Shown here in pieces: positions 9,168 to 19,781 of a stretch of 64,000 nt of DNA. Each line of letters opens with the position of its first letter. Within the stretch, counting starts at the first letter, position 1. Under the pieces are notes generated by a model that saw only the letters and a list, made by a program, of their open reading frames with translations, made no database searches and was not told where the DNA came from. The DNA is taken from NCBI RefSeq assembly GCF_000425745.1, contig NZ_AUEA01000012.1, forward strand, positions 62,001 to 126,000, given 5' to 3'. This DNA is from Pseudomonas cremoricolorata DSM 17059 = NBRC 16634. Its GTDB lineage: Bacteria > Pseudomonadota > Gammaproteobacteria > Pseudomonadales > Pseudomonadaceae. The position numbers and the translations under genes are program-made.

Positions 9168-10070
9168 TCACTGAAGCGAGCGCTCGTGCTCCAGCCAGTC
9201 GACAAAACGCTCGATCAACGCGCCCCTGCGCTTGCGTGCCGGCAAGACCACGTAATAGCCCCGGGACGAGCGCAGGCTGGCGGGCAGTGGGCGACACAGC
9301 AGCCCCTGCTCGACCAACCCATCGACCAGATGCCGCCAGCCGATCGCCAGGCCCTGGCCGGCGATGGCGGCCTGAATCACCAGGGTGTAGTTGTCGAAAC
9401 GCAGTTGCCCCGCTGGCGGCGGCGTGCTCAGGCCATAGCCGCGGAACACACCCGCCCAATCGAACCAGCCGCTGGCCTGCTCACCGCGCAAATGCAGCAA
9501 TGGCAGGAGCTGCAAGGGCGCGGCTGAGGCGGGCAGGGCGTCGATCAGGCGCGGACTGCACACCGGGTAGACCTCCTCATCGAACAGCCAACGGCTTTCG
9601 CCATGCTGGAAGCGGCCATCGCCGAACAGAATCGCCACATCGATATCGGGCCGCAGCATGGCCTGGCTGCGCTCGCCGGTCACCAGGCTGACATCGACCT
9701 GTGGATAAGCAGCGTGAAAGCGCTGCAACCGCGGCATCAGCCAGAACGCCGCAAAAGCGAAATCGGTGGCTACCTGCAGCACTTCGCGCTGGTTGTGTGC
9801 GCGGGCCTGGGAAACCCCTTCGTCCATGGCCTGCATGCCGGCATGGATACGCTCGAACAGCAGTTGCCCGGCTTCGGTGAGGTCGATACCTCGATAGACC
9901 CGGTCGAACAGGCGTGTACCCAGCTCGTTTTCCAGGCGCTTGATCTGCTGGCTGACGGCCGGCTGGGTGGTGCCCAGCGCCAGGGCTGCGGCGGTAAAAC
10001 TGCGCAGGCGTGCAGCGCTCTCGAAGACGCGCAAAGTGTCGAGCGAAAGACCATCGAGGTGTTCAAACAT
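9168..10070 (-). CDS. LysR-type regulator of the choline-sulfate locus
   Basis: 300 residues: N-terminal HTH (ALGTTQPAVSQQIKRLENELG) and a C-terminal effector domain of the GcvA-like group. It is divergent from the choline sulfatase gene with 109 bp between the starts, the usual arrangement for a LysR protein controlling its neighbour. Orthologues in this position are annotated as choline-sulfate utilisation regulators; the inducer (choline sulfate or choline) is inferred. Confidence 0.85.
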   Translation of the reverse strand: MFEHLDGLSLDTLRVFESAARLRSFTAAALALGTTQPAVSQQIKRLENELGTRLFDRVYRGIDLTEAGQLLFERIHAGMQAMDEGVSQARAHNQREVLQVATDFAFAAFWLMPRLQRFHAAYPQVDVSLVTGERSQAMLRPDIDVAILFGDGRFQHGESRWLFDEEVYPVCSPRLIDALPASAAPLQLLPLLHLRGEQASGWFDWAGVFRGYGLSTPPPAGQLRFDNYTLVIQAAIAGQGLAIGWRHLVDGLVEQGLLCRPLPASLRSSRGYYVVLPARKRRGALIERFVDWLEHERSLQ

Positions 10071-10179
10071 AAGCCTGGCTAATCCCAGTCATTGCCCGGC
10101 ATGGGCTTTACCCCAGTTATCCACAGCTCCATTCTGATCGGCAAGCATTCCCCATAAATCCTGACGATGGAAGGCCGCC
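10071..10179. promoter_or_regulatory. LysR gene / betC divergent control region
   Basis: This 109-bp gap should hold both promoters and the LysR operator. One TTATCCACA (DnaA-box-like) occurs near 10118, probably by chance. Confidence 0.5.
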
Positions 10180-11712
10180 GTGAAACGACCGAATATCCTG
10201 TTCATCATGGCCGATCAGATGGCCGCGCCGCTGTTGCCGATCTATGCCGACTCGCCGATCAAAATGCCGCACCTGGCGAAACTGGCCGAACAGGCGGTGG
10301 TGTTCGACTCGGCCTACTGCAACAGCCCGCTGTGCGCGCCCTCGCGTTTCACCTTGGTCAGCGGCCAACTGCCAAGCCGCATCGGCGCCTACGACAACGC
10401 CGCCGATTTCCCCGCTGACGTACCGACCTATGCCCATTACCTGCGCCGCTTGGGCTATCACACCGCGCTGTCGGGCAAGATGCACTTCTGCGGGCCCGAC
10501 CAGTTGCACGGTTATGAACAGCGCCTGACCAGTGATATCTACCCGGCCGACTATGGCTGGGCGGTGAACTGGGACGCACCGGACGAACGCCCGAGCTGGT
10601 ACCACAACATGGCCTCGGTGCTGCAAGCCGGCCCGTGCGTGCGCACCAATCAGCTGGATTTCGACGAAGAGGTGGTGTTCAAGGCCCGTCAGTACCTGTA
10701 CGACCACGTGCGGGAAAACCCAGACCGGCCGTTCTGCCTGACCGTATCGATGACTCACCCCCACGACCCTTACACCATCCCGCGGCACTACTGGGATCTG
10801 TACGAGGGTGTGGATATCCCCATGCCCTTGTATCCACTGGAGCAGGATCAACAGGACCCCCACGCCCAGCGCCTGCTCAAGGTCTACGACCTGTGGAACA
10901 AACCGCTGCCTGTGGACAAGATCCGCGATGCCCGGCGTGCTTATTTCGGCGCTTGCAGCTACATCGACGACAACATCGGCAAGCTGGTGCGAACGCTGGA
11001 GGAATGCGGCCTGGCCGACGACACGCTGATCGTGTTCTCGGGCGATCACGGCGACATGCTCGGCGAACGCGGGCTCTGGTACAAAATGCACTGGTTCGAG
11101 ATGTCGGCACGGGTGCCGCTGCTGGTGCACGCGCCTCAACGCTTCCCGGCAAGCCGAGTAGCGGCTTCGGTATCGACCTGCGACCTGTTGCCGACCCTGG
11201 TGGAACTGGCCGGCGGTCAAGTGCAGAGCAACCTGCACCTGGACGGCCGCTCGCTGCTGGGGCATCTGCAAGGGCAGGGCGGGCACGATGAAGTGATCGG
11301 TGAATACATGGCCGAAGGCACGGTCGGGCCGCTGCTGATGATCCGCCGCGGCGCCTACAAGTTCGTGTACAGCGAAGACGACCCTTGTCTACTCTATGAC
11401 CTGAGCCGCGACCCGCACGAGCGGGAGAACCTCACCGGCAGCCCTGATCATCAGGCGCTGCTGCAGGCATTCGTCGATCAAGCACGGCAACGCTGGGACG
11501 TCCCGGCGCTGCGCCAGCAAGTGCTCGCCAGCCAACGCCGGCGGCGCCTAGTGGCGCAAGCCCTGGCTATCGGCACACTGACCAGCTGGGACCACCAACC
11601 CTTTGTGGACGCCAGCCAGCAGTACATGCGCAACCACATCGATCTCGACGACCTCGAGCGCAAGGCACGTTATCCACAGCCCGCCCCGATGGCTCCGTCT
11701 GAAAAGCCTTGA
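10180..11712 (+). CDS. betC: Choline sulfatase
   Basis: 510 residues from a GTG start preceded by GGAAGG. Hydrolyses choline-O-sulfate to choline and sulfate, feeding glycine betaine synthesis and sulfur supply. The sulfatase motif C-x-P-S-R is present as LCAPSR, with Cys52 the residue converted to formylglycine. Metal-binding blocks NILFIMADQ and FSGDHGDMLGERGLWYKM are intact. No signal peptide, so it acts in the cytosol. Odd: the last seven codons (APSEKP then stop) are read from the terminal repeat of a MITE-like element that begins at 11691, so the native C-terminus may have been replaced. Confidence 0.94.
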   Translation: MKRPNILFIMADQMAAPLLPIYADSPIKMPHLAKLAEQAVVFDSAYCNSPLCAPSRFTLVSGQLPSRIGAYDNAADFPADVPTYAHYLRRLGYHTALSGKMHFCGPDQLHGYEQRLTSDIYPADYGWAVNWDAPDERPSWYHNMASVLQAGPCVRTNQLDFDEEVVFKARQYLYDHVRENPDRPFCLTVSMTHPHDPYTIPRHYWDLYEGVDIPMPLYPLEQDQQDPHAQRLLKVYDLWNKPLPVDKIRDARRAYFGACSYIDDNIGKLVRTLEECGLADDTLIVFSGDHGDMLGERGLWYKMHWFEMSARVPLLVHAPQRFPASRVAASVSTCDLLPTLVELAGGQVQSNLHLDGRSLLGHLQGQGGHDEVIGEYMAEGTVGPLLMIRRGAYKFVYSEDDPCLLYDLSRDPHERENLTGSPDHQALLQAFVDQARQRWDVPALRQQVLASQRRRRLVAQALAIGTLTSWDHQPFVDASQQYMRNHIDLDDLERKARYPQPAPMAPSEKP

Positions 11713-11846
11713 GACGAAGGTCAGGCAAGGCGAAAACGGCCGAGGAAGCGGAGTGTACTCGAGTACATGAGCATTCCGACCGGGCTGGCGATCCAGGCCG
11801 TTTTCAACGCAGCATGAACGAGTATCAAGGGTTTTCAGACAGAGCC
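11691..11846. repeat. MITE-like palindromic element, copy A (156 bp)
   Basis: Terminal inverted repeats of 25 bp: left GGCTCCGTCTGAAAAGCCTT (continuing GAGAC), right the reverse complement of GGCTCTGTCTGAAAACCCTT (continuing GATAC). Nested inside are AAAACGGCC (11733-11741) pairing with GGCCGTTTT (11796-11804), and a 14-bp perfect palindrome TGTACTCGAGTACA at 11754-11767. The whole element can fold as one long hairpin. A diverged copy with the same ends lies at 18915-19033. Confidence 0.8.
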
Positions 11847-11870
11847 TTGGATTGAACAGAGAGACCGCCC

Positions 11871-12797
11871 ATGACCAAGTTCTCCCCTCGCGTGATCACA
11901 TTGGCCCTGAGCCTGGGCGCCGTTGCCGCCCACGCCGCGGACGACGCCTCGTGCAGTACCGTAAAACTCGCCGACCCCGGCTGGAGCGACATCGCCTCGA
12001 CCAACGCCGTCGCCCGCCTGCTGCTCGAAGGCCTGGGCTATGACGTGAAGATCGACAGCCTGGCCGTACCGATCATCTATGGCGGCCTCAAGGACGGCAA
12101 AGTCGATGCCTTCCTGGGCAACTGGATGCCAGCGCAACAGGGCTTCCACGACAAGTTCGTCGCCACCGGCGATGTGCAGCGCCTGTCGCGCAACCTGGAG
12201 GGCACCCAGTTCACCCTGGCGGTGCCTGACTATGTGTGGGATGCCGGCGTGAAAGACTTCGCCGACCTGCAAAAGCACGCCAAGCAGTTCGGCCAGAAGT
12301 TGTACGGGATTGGCTCGGGTGCGCCGGCCAACCTGTCGCTCAAGGAAATCATCGATGCCGATAAATTCGGCCTGGGCAAATGGAAACTGGTCGAATCCAG
12401 CGAGCAGGCCATGCTCACCCAAGTCGACCGCGCCGTGAAGAATCAGCAGTACATCGCCTTCCTCGGCTGGACCCCACACCCGATGAACGTGAAGCTGAAG
12501 ATGAAGTACCTGACCGGTGGCGAGCAGTGGTTCGGCGACAAAGGCGAGGTCAACACCCTGGTGCGCAAGGGTTATCCACAGGCGTGCCCGAACGCTGCGA
12601 AGCTGCTGGGCAACCTGAACTTCACCCTCGACATGGAAAACAGCATCATGGCCGAGGTTGTGGATAAAAAGCTCAGCTTCGATGCGGCAGCCAAAGCCTG
12701 GGTCAAGGCTCATCCCCAGGCACTGGACGCCTGGTTGACCGGGGTCACCAGCAAAAGCGGTGACGATGGCCTGAAGGCGGTCAAGGCAGCACTCTGA
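11871..12797 (+). CDS. choX: Choline ABC-transporter substrate-binding protein
   Basis: 308 residues with a cleavable signal peptide (cut near AHAADD). An OpuAC/ChoX-type periplasmic protein that binds choline through an aromatic box; candidate aromatic residues lie in GWSDI, GNWMPAQQ and FLGWTPHPMN. There are no ATPase or permease genes beside it; in Pseudomonas, orphan binding proteins of this type can share the CbcWV core encoded elsewhere (family knowledge). It follows betC after the repeat element, so transcription from betC must pass that hairpin or the gene has its own promoter. Confidence 0.88.
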   Translation: MTKFSPRVITLALSLGAVAAHAADDASCSTVKLADPGWSDIASTNAVARLLLEGLGYDVKIDSLAVPIIYGGLKDGKVDAFLGNWMPAQQGFHDKFVATGDVQRLSRNLEGTQFTLAVPDYVWDAGVKDFADLQKHAKQFGQKLYGIGSGAPANLSLKEIIDADKFGLGKWKLVESSEQAMLTQVDRAVKNQQYIAFLGWTPHPMNVKLKMKYLTGGEQWFGDKGEVNTLVRKGYPQACPNAAKLLGNLNFTLDMENSIMAEVVDKKLSFDAAAKAWVKAHPQALDAWLTGVTSKSGDDGLKAVKAAL

Positions 12798-12887
12798 AAC
12801 CCGACCCTGCCGGGCCGAGCGCGCCCGGCTTGCGTCGCTCGTTGCAGGCGTTCACCCTCGACGCCACTGCCCAATGGACCGCGCCTG

Positions 12888-14453
12888 ATGCCCCGCCTTA
12901 GTTCGCTGCTGCCGTTTCTCGTCTGGCTACCCCGACAATCGGGCCGCAGCCTGCTGCAAGACCTGCTGGTGGGCCTGAGCGGCGCCATCCTTGCCTTGCC
13001 GCAGTCCATCGCCTACGCCCTGATCGCCGGCCTGCCGGCGGAATACGGCCTGTACGCAGCCATCGTCCCGGTGCTGATCGCCTCGCTGTTCGGCTCGTCA
13101 TGGCACCTGATCTGCGGGCCGACGGCGGCGATTTCCGTGGTGCTGTATGCCAGCGTGAGCCCCCTTGCGGTAAGCGGCAGCGATGATTACGTCACGCTGA
13201 TTCTGCTGCTGACCTTCCTTGCCGGCATTTTCCAGTGGCTGCTGGGCATGCTGCGTTTCGGCGCGGTGGTCAATTTCGTCTCCCATTCGGTGGTGCTGGG
13301 CTTCACCCTGGGCGCTGCGGTGGTCATCGCCCTGGGGCAACTGCCCAATTTGCTTGGACTCGACCTGCGCAGTCAGGCCACCGCGCTGAAAACCCTGGAA
13401 AGCCTGCTCAGCCATGTCGGTGAGGTCGATGTGCCCTCGCTGATGCTGGGCGTGGCGACCTTGCTGCTGGGGCTGGTACTCAAGCTGCTGCGCCCGCGCT
13501 GGCCGGGCCTGTTGATCAGCCTGTTCAGCGTCAGCCTGCTGGCCTGGGCGCTGCCGTCGTGGTTCGCCGAGGTGCCGAGAGTGCCGGCCTTCATCGGGCA
13601 TCTGCCGCCGCTGAGCCCGCTGCCGTTGCTCGACGTGGAATCGATTTTGCGCCTGCTGCCCAGTGCCGTGGCGCTGGGCATGCTGGGCCTGGTGACCAGT
13701 CTGTCGATTGCCCGCTCGCTGTCGGCGCGCTCCGAGCAACTGATCGACGCCGACCAGGAAATTCGCGCCCAGGGCGCGTCGAACATGATCGGTGCGTGGT
13801 TCTCGGGGTCGCTGTCATCCGGCTCGTTCACCCGTTCGGGACTCAACCTCGAAGCCGGTGCCCGTTCGCCCATGGCCGGGGTGTTTTCCGCGCTGTGGGT
13901 GGCGCTGTTTGCCCTGACCGGTGCGGGGCTGATCGCACATTTGCCGATTCCGGCGATGGCCGGCGGCATTTTGCTGATCAGTTGGGGGTTGATCGACCAC
14001 CGCGCCATCGGCGCGCTGTTCAGGGTCAGCCGCTCGGAGTTTCTGGTAATGCTGCTGACCGCTGCGGCCACCTTGCTGCTGGAATTGCAGACCGCCATCT
14101 ACGCCGGGGTGCTGGCGTCTCTGTTCTTCTACCTCAAGCGCACCTCGCGGCCACGTGTGCAACAGCTGCGCGAAGGTGAGGCCGACGTGTTGCGGGTAGG
14201 CGGGTCGATCTTCTTCGGCGCGGCGCATTACCTACAGGCGCGCCTGCAGCGTTGCCAGGGGCCACAGGTGGTGATCGACGCCCGGCAGATCAACTTCATC
14301 GACTACTCCGGCGTCGACATGCTGCACCGCGAGGCCCGTCGACTGCTGCGCACAGGCGGCAGCCTGACATTGCGCCGGGCACCGCCACAGGTCATCGAAG
14401 AGCTGCACAAGCTCGAAGGCGCTGAGGCCTGCCCGATCCTGTTCGAGGATTGA
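12888..14453 (+). CDS. SulP-family anion transporter with STAS domain
   Basis: 521 residues: a hydrophobic SulP core (residues about 15-400, roughly 12-14 membrane segments; signature stretch LPQSIAYALIAGLPAEYGLYA) and a C-terminal STAS domain (about 430-521, with VVIDARQINFIDYSGVDML). SulP proteins carry sulfate or other anions. Location behind a sulfatase suggests it moves sulfate or choline sulfate, but neither is proven. It converges on aroE with only 7 bp between the stops. Confidence 0.88.
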   Translation: MPRLSSLLPFLVWLPRQSGRSLLQDLLVGLSGAILALPQSIAYALIAGLPAEYGLYAAIVPVLIASLFGSSWHLICGPTAAISVVLYASVSPLAVSGSDDYVTLILLLTFLAGIFQWLLGMLRFGAVVNFVSHSVVLGFTLGAAVVIALGQLPNLLGLDLRSQATALKTLESLLSHVGEVDVPSLMLGVATLLLGLVLKLLRPRWPGLLISLFSVSLLAWALPSWFAEVPRVPAFIGHLPPLSPLPLLDVESILRLLPSAVALGMLGLVTSLSIARSLSARSEQLIDADQEIRAQGASNMIGAWFSGSLSSGSFTRSGLNLEAGARSPMAGVFSALWVALFALTGAGLIAHLPIPAMAGGILLISWGLIDHRAIGALFRVSRSEFLVMLLTAAATLLLELQTAIYAGVLASLFFYLKRTSRPRVQQLREGEADVLRVGGSIFFGAAHYLQARLQRCQGPQVVIDARQINFIDYSGVDMLHREARRLLRTGGSLTLRRAPPQVIEELHKLEGAEACPILFED

Positions 14454-14460
14454 GCAGGGT

Positions 14461-15285
14461 TCAGCTGGCGGCCAGTTGCCGACGCAGTTCCGCCAGCACC
14501 GGTGCGCTCTGCGGCCTGACGCCGCGCCAGCCATGGAACGCTTCGGCCGCCTGCTCGACCAGCATGCCCAGGCCATCGAGCACCTGCGCCGCGCCCAGCT
14601 CGCTGGCCCAGCGGCAGAAGGGCGTGGGCTCCTTGCCGTACATCATGTCGTAGCACACCGTGCGCCCTGGCTCGACCAGGCTGCCTGCGATCGGCGGCAG
14701 TTCCCCGGCAAGGCTTGCAGAGGTGGCGTTGATGATCAGATCCACCGGTTCCTGCAACCAGGCGAATCCACTGGCGGCCACCGGCCCCAGTTCGGCGAAT
14801 TCCTGGGCCAGTCGTTCGGCCTTCTCCACGGTGCGGTTGGCTATCACCAGCGACTGCGGACGCAACGCCAGAATCGGCTCCAGCACTCCGCGTACGGCGC
14901 CACCGGCACCGAGGATGAGAATGCGCTTGCCGCCCAGCGCCAGCCCGGCGTTGACGGTCAGGTCACGCACCAGCCCGGCGCCGTCGGTGTTGTCGCCCTG
15001 CAAGGTGTCGTCAGCCAGTTTGCTCAGGGTGTTCACCGCGCCGGCGCGGCGTGCGCGGGCGGTAAGGCTGTCGCACAACTGCAAGGCCTGCTCCTTGAAC
15101 GGCACGGTGACGTTGGCACCCCGCCCAACCTTGAAGAAGCCCAGCGCGCAGTTGCTGAAGTCGTCCAGCGGCGCCAGCAGCGTGCTGTAGGCCATGTCCT
15201 GACCCGTCTGCTGGGCGAACAGGCCCTGGATCAGCGGCGACTTGCTGTGGCCGATGGGGTTGCCGAATACGACGTACTGGTCCAT
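14461..15285 (-). CDS. aroE: Shikimate dehydrogenase
   Basis: 274 residues from the ATG at 15285 (GAGGAAT ribosome site; the upstream frame extension lacks family similarity). Reduces 3-dehydroshikimate to shikimate with NADPH. The substrate site [12 protein letters not shown] is at the N-terminus, the catalytic Lys is in NVTVPFKE, the NADP loop is [11 protein letters not shown], and NRTVEKAE follows strand 2. Forms a likely operon with hemF 16 bp upstream. Confidence 0.96.
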   Translation of the reverse strand: MDQYVVFGNPIGHSKSPLIQGLFAQQTGQDMAYSTLLAPLDDFSNCALGFFKVGRGANVTVPFKEQALQLCDSLTARARRAGAVNTLSKLADDTLQGDNTDGAGLVRDLTVNAGLALGGKRILILGAGGAVRGVLEPILALRPQSLVIANRTVEKAERLAQEFAELGPVAASGFAWLQEPVDLIINATSASLAGELPPIAGSLVEPGRTVCYDMMYGKEPTPFCRWASELGAAQVLDGLGMLVEQAAEAFHGWRGVRPQSAPVLAELRRQLAAS

Positions 15286-15301
15286 TGCGCGATTCCTCGG
15301 G

Positions 15302-17337
<2,036 letters not shown>

Positions 17338-17386
17338 AGGTAAATGCCCCGTAATCTCCATCAGCATCTGTTCGGTGATGGCAGGT

Positions 17387-17698
17387 CTAGGCCGGTGAAG
17401 GATTGCCTCTTGATGGCATCGATTCGATGCCATCGAGTAGCGCATCAATTACACCCTCTGCCATTTCAATCGCATGCAGATGCGACCAAAACAGGCCTCG
17501 GCCCTCTTCACGTAGGTAGTCCAGCGCTTTGTAACCGGTTTCATAAGCACCGCGCAGGTAAAGGGCTACGTGGACCAATGCGTCTTCGGCGGAGATGTTG
17601 GGGTTTACTGTAAAGAGAGGGTCGTGACCAGCATCGCAGCGGCCAAATGCGCGGGTGGAGGTGCAAGGGAGGGGTTGACTGGGTACGATTCTTTTCAT
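17387..17698 (-). CDS. DUF3077-type small protein
   Basis: 103 residues from the ATG at 17698 (MKRIVPSQPL). The core matches the Pseudomonas DUF3077 pattern: PLFTVNPNISAEDALVHVAL, then AYETGYKALD, then WSHLHAIEMAEGVIDALLDGI. The fold is probably two or three helices; function unknown. Such genes occur singly in variable islands. The 25 bases upstream of the start run into a perfect-stem hairpin and a longer structured stretch. Confidence 0.75.
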   Translation of the reverse strand: MKRIVPSQPLPCTSTRAFGRCDAGHDPLFTVNPNISAEDALVHVALYLRGAYETGYKALDYLREEGRGLFWSHLHAIEMAEGVIDALLDGIESMPSRGNPSPA

Positions 17699-17938
17699 GG
17701 AGGCACTCTCGTCTTGACGCCGCACCTACTCGTTACCACACGATTAGGTGGCAGCTGCACGCAGGGTGGTAAACCGGTGAGAGTTCCCATAATCCGGCAG
17801 GCACAAGGCCTCCCGCGTACAGCCGCCATTGACTGCCAGGAACTCTCTGGTTCGGGCTACCACACCCGATCGCCGAGTTATTCGGCGACGGCTGAAGCCT
17901 ATGGGCAAGGATTCCCTGTGAGAAGGTCATGGCAGTAG
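17699..17938 (-). promoter_or_regulatory. Structured region upstream of the DUF3077 gene
   Basis: Contains two clear hairpins. At 17723-17750, CACCTA-C-TCGT pairs with ACGA-T-TAGGTG around a six-base loop. At 17870-17888, TCGCCGA pairs with TCGGCGA around GTTAT. Further short self-complementary stretches lie between them. It has no convincing coding frame and sits where the DUF3077 mRNA leader would be, so I read it as a leader RNA or protein-binding array (inference). Confidence 0.45.
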
Positions 17939-18233
17939 ACGCGGCTCGTAGGATATTTCCCACTACTCCAGCCGGCCACCCAATTGGGGAAATCAAAGAA
18001 AATTCTGACGTCAGCATCCGAAGATTCAACGGGCACAATTGCGAAGCGAGTCAAGCAAAGGGTTCATGAATCCACTCTTTGCGCTGCACCGAATATCAGC
18101 GAAGCCGTCACCCGCTTGACCCCTCGGATTCGAAAGCGTAGCCTGATCCCCAAGGTTGTACTGGCGCGCCGGGCGAGTTTCAAGTTATCCGGGCGAGTGC
18201 TTCCTTAAGCTCTTAGGGCCGCGCAAGCGGCCT
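17939..18233. other. Variable-patch spacer with no supported gene
   Basis: About 295 bp between the DUF3077 upstream region and the frameshifted gene. A 74-codon frame at 17984-18208 (TTG start, Lys/Arg-rich) is open but has no ribosome site or family resemblance. The tail near 18215-18234 (GGGCCGCGCAAGCGGCC then T-rich) forms a GC hairpin that could end leftward transcription of the pseudogene. Confidence 0.4.
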
Positions 18234-18633
18234 TTATTTTTTTGGCTTGTTTCTGTCCCCTTTGGGCACGACGGAATAGAGTTCCGCCTTAGGTTTCCGC
18301 TGCGTCAGCTCGAAAATCGCCTCGTCAAGCACTTCATTCCCGTACCCATCGTCCCGACGCACCGTGCTTTGTAGCGCTGTCATTTTGGGTGAGCTTTTGC
18401 AGATCGAAGTGACTGCCAAGGCCGAACCCTTTAGTTTCAAGACGAATCCAGAGCTGCTCTGCTGTCAGCTCGGCCATACCCGTTCTTTTGGCGACATTCT
18501 GCTTATCAGATAACGCCTTCTCTTTATTGCGTCTAGTTGCGGAGTTCCCGGATTTAGCTCTGGTTTGGCCAGAGGCAGCGCTCTTCGCCTTTGCTCTGTT
18601 TGAAACAGCGGTGTTCGGCTGTGTAACGGCCAT
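18234..18633 (-). pseudogene. Small basic hypothetical protein broken by a frameshift
   Basis: Two overlapping leftward frames read as one gene. The first (from ATG 18633, MAVTQPNTAVSN) is a Lys/Ala/Ser-rich tail followed by ELTAEQLWIRLETKGFGLGS and FDLQKLTQND, then out-of-frame residues. The second resumes with TALQSTVRRDDGYGNEVLDE and EAIFELTQRKPKAELY and ends at 18234. The switch falls at about 18385-18395. Loss of one AC/CA dinucleotide there would explain it (restored reading LTQND-TALQSTVRRD). Function unknown; the second half reads like a compact domain. Confidence 0.6.
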
Positions 18634-18914
18634 TTCGCGGGTGCCTTGGATAGTGGAGGGGGATATTCTGCAACGAGCGACGCAGCCCCACAACCCTAAA
18701 TGGTGCGCGATTTAACGACAATAAAAATTAAAAACTTGTAAATTCAGAATATTACAATTCTTGAAATTACGAAATTTCTGACGATGAAGTACCTAAGTTC
18801 ACACATCTTTAAATAATTATATTTTTCGAAAATCTACTTGCTGGTTTCAGTACTCTGTCGTTTGTGGGTACTCGGCTGTGCCTCCATGTCCTCTGTGTGC
18901 TCTTTGAGATTGCT
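18634..18914. other. AT-rich gene-free stretch
   Basis: About 280 bp with no gene. Bases 18715-18840 are strikingly AT-rich for this genome (many A/T runs), which suggests foreign or remnant DNA. Confidence 0.6.
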
Positions 18915-19033
18915 AGGCTCTGTCTGAAAGCCCTGATACTTGCTGATCCTGCGTTGAAAATAGCTGGGGGCGCCTAGCTGGGGGCGCCATTGGCCTTGTC
19001 TCGCGGCGTCTCAGGACTTTTCATACAGAGCCT
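18915..19033. repeat. MITE-like palindromic element, copy B (about 119 bp)
   Basis: Left arm AGGCTCTGTCTGAAAGCCCT (18915 on) and right arm the reverse complement of AGGCTCTGTATGAAAAGTCC (ending 19033). The arms match those of the element at 11691-11846; the stretch 18915-18968 also aligns with the reverse complement of 11790-11848. Inside is a perfect 14-bp tandem repeat TAGCTGGGGGCGCC at 18961-18974 and 18975-18988. The flanks read CTAG and CTAA, close to a 4-bp target duplication. Confidence 0.7.
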
Positions 19034-19181
19034 AAGACGCCATTGCACCGGGATGAGTGCACAATTTCAATTGCTCGGCAGCAGTTCGCAGCATAGAAAA
19101 ATGGAACACGGGCCCAAAACCAATCAAGAGTCGCTTGGCGTTGACTCGCCTGATGAGCGTTTGGAATTACCAGCTTTGTCG

Positions 19182-19739
19182 TTAACCGGGACGTACGATT
19201 TGCCCTGTCGCCAAGTCACGAATCACACTGGGGTTCTTGCGCCCGCCCAGTGCCCCGCCCAGCACATGATCCAGCTCACCGTGGAAATATTGCTCGACCC
19301 GCAGCCGTGTCTTGGCGGCGGGTCGGCCGGCAGGATTGGCGGAGGTGGAAATCAAAGGGCCTACCAGCGCGCACAGCTCGCGCACCTGCGGATGATCGCT
19401 GACGCGCAGGGCGACGCTGTCGTGCTCGCCGGTGATCCACTCGGGCAACAGATCCTGATGCGGTACCAGCCAGGTATTGGGCCCCGGCCAGGTTGCGCTC
19501 ATGCGGTCGATCCAGTCCTCGGGGAAATCCTCGAAGAGGAAGTCGAATTGCCGGATGTTGTCGGCGATCAGGATCAGGCCTTTGTCCACAGGCCGTGATT
19601 TGAGCGCCAGCAGACGGTACACCGCCTCTTCGTTCCACGGATCGCAGCCCAGGCCCCAGACCGCTTCCGTCGGGTAGGCGATGACTGCACCTGCCCGGAT
19701 CTCACGTGCGGCCTGTTGCACACGAAAACTGCTCACCAT
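19182..19739 (-). CDS. tsaC: Threonylcarbamoyl-AMP synthase
   Basis: 185 residues, YrdC/TsaC short form. Makes threonylcarbamoyl-AMP from threonine, bicarbonate and ATP for the t6A37 modification of ANN-decoding tRNAs. Signature pieces: [15 protein letters not shown] at the N-terminus, [24 protein letters not shown], and [14 protein letters not shown] near the end. Leftward, downstream of dprA by 42 bp, a common Pseudomonas pair. The 148 bp beyond its stop lead into the variable patch. Confidence 0.94.
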   Translation of the reverse strand: MVSSFRVQQAAREIRAGAVIAYPTEAVWGLGCDPWNEEAVYRLLALKSRPVDKGLILIADNIRQFDFLFEDFPEDWIDRMSATWPGPNTWLVPHQDLLPEWITGEHDSVALRVSDHPQVRELCALVGPLISTSANPAGRPAAKTRLRVEQYFHGELDHVLGGALGGRKNPSVIRDLATGQIVRPG

Positions 19740-19781
19740 GTTCGTTTCTCCACCTGGAAATCTTGCGTGCGAGCAGTGTAC

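Noticed and set aside
10114..10122. Single TTATCCACA upstream of betC as a DnaA-regulated site
   Set aside because: A single box; the same nonamer also occurs inside many genes of this window.
17984..18208. 74-codon basic frame
   Set aside because: TTG start without ribosome site, no recognisable motif, and located in non-coding-looking sequence.
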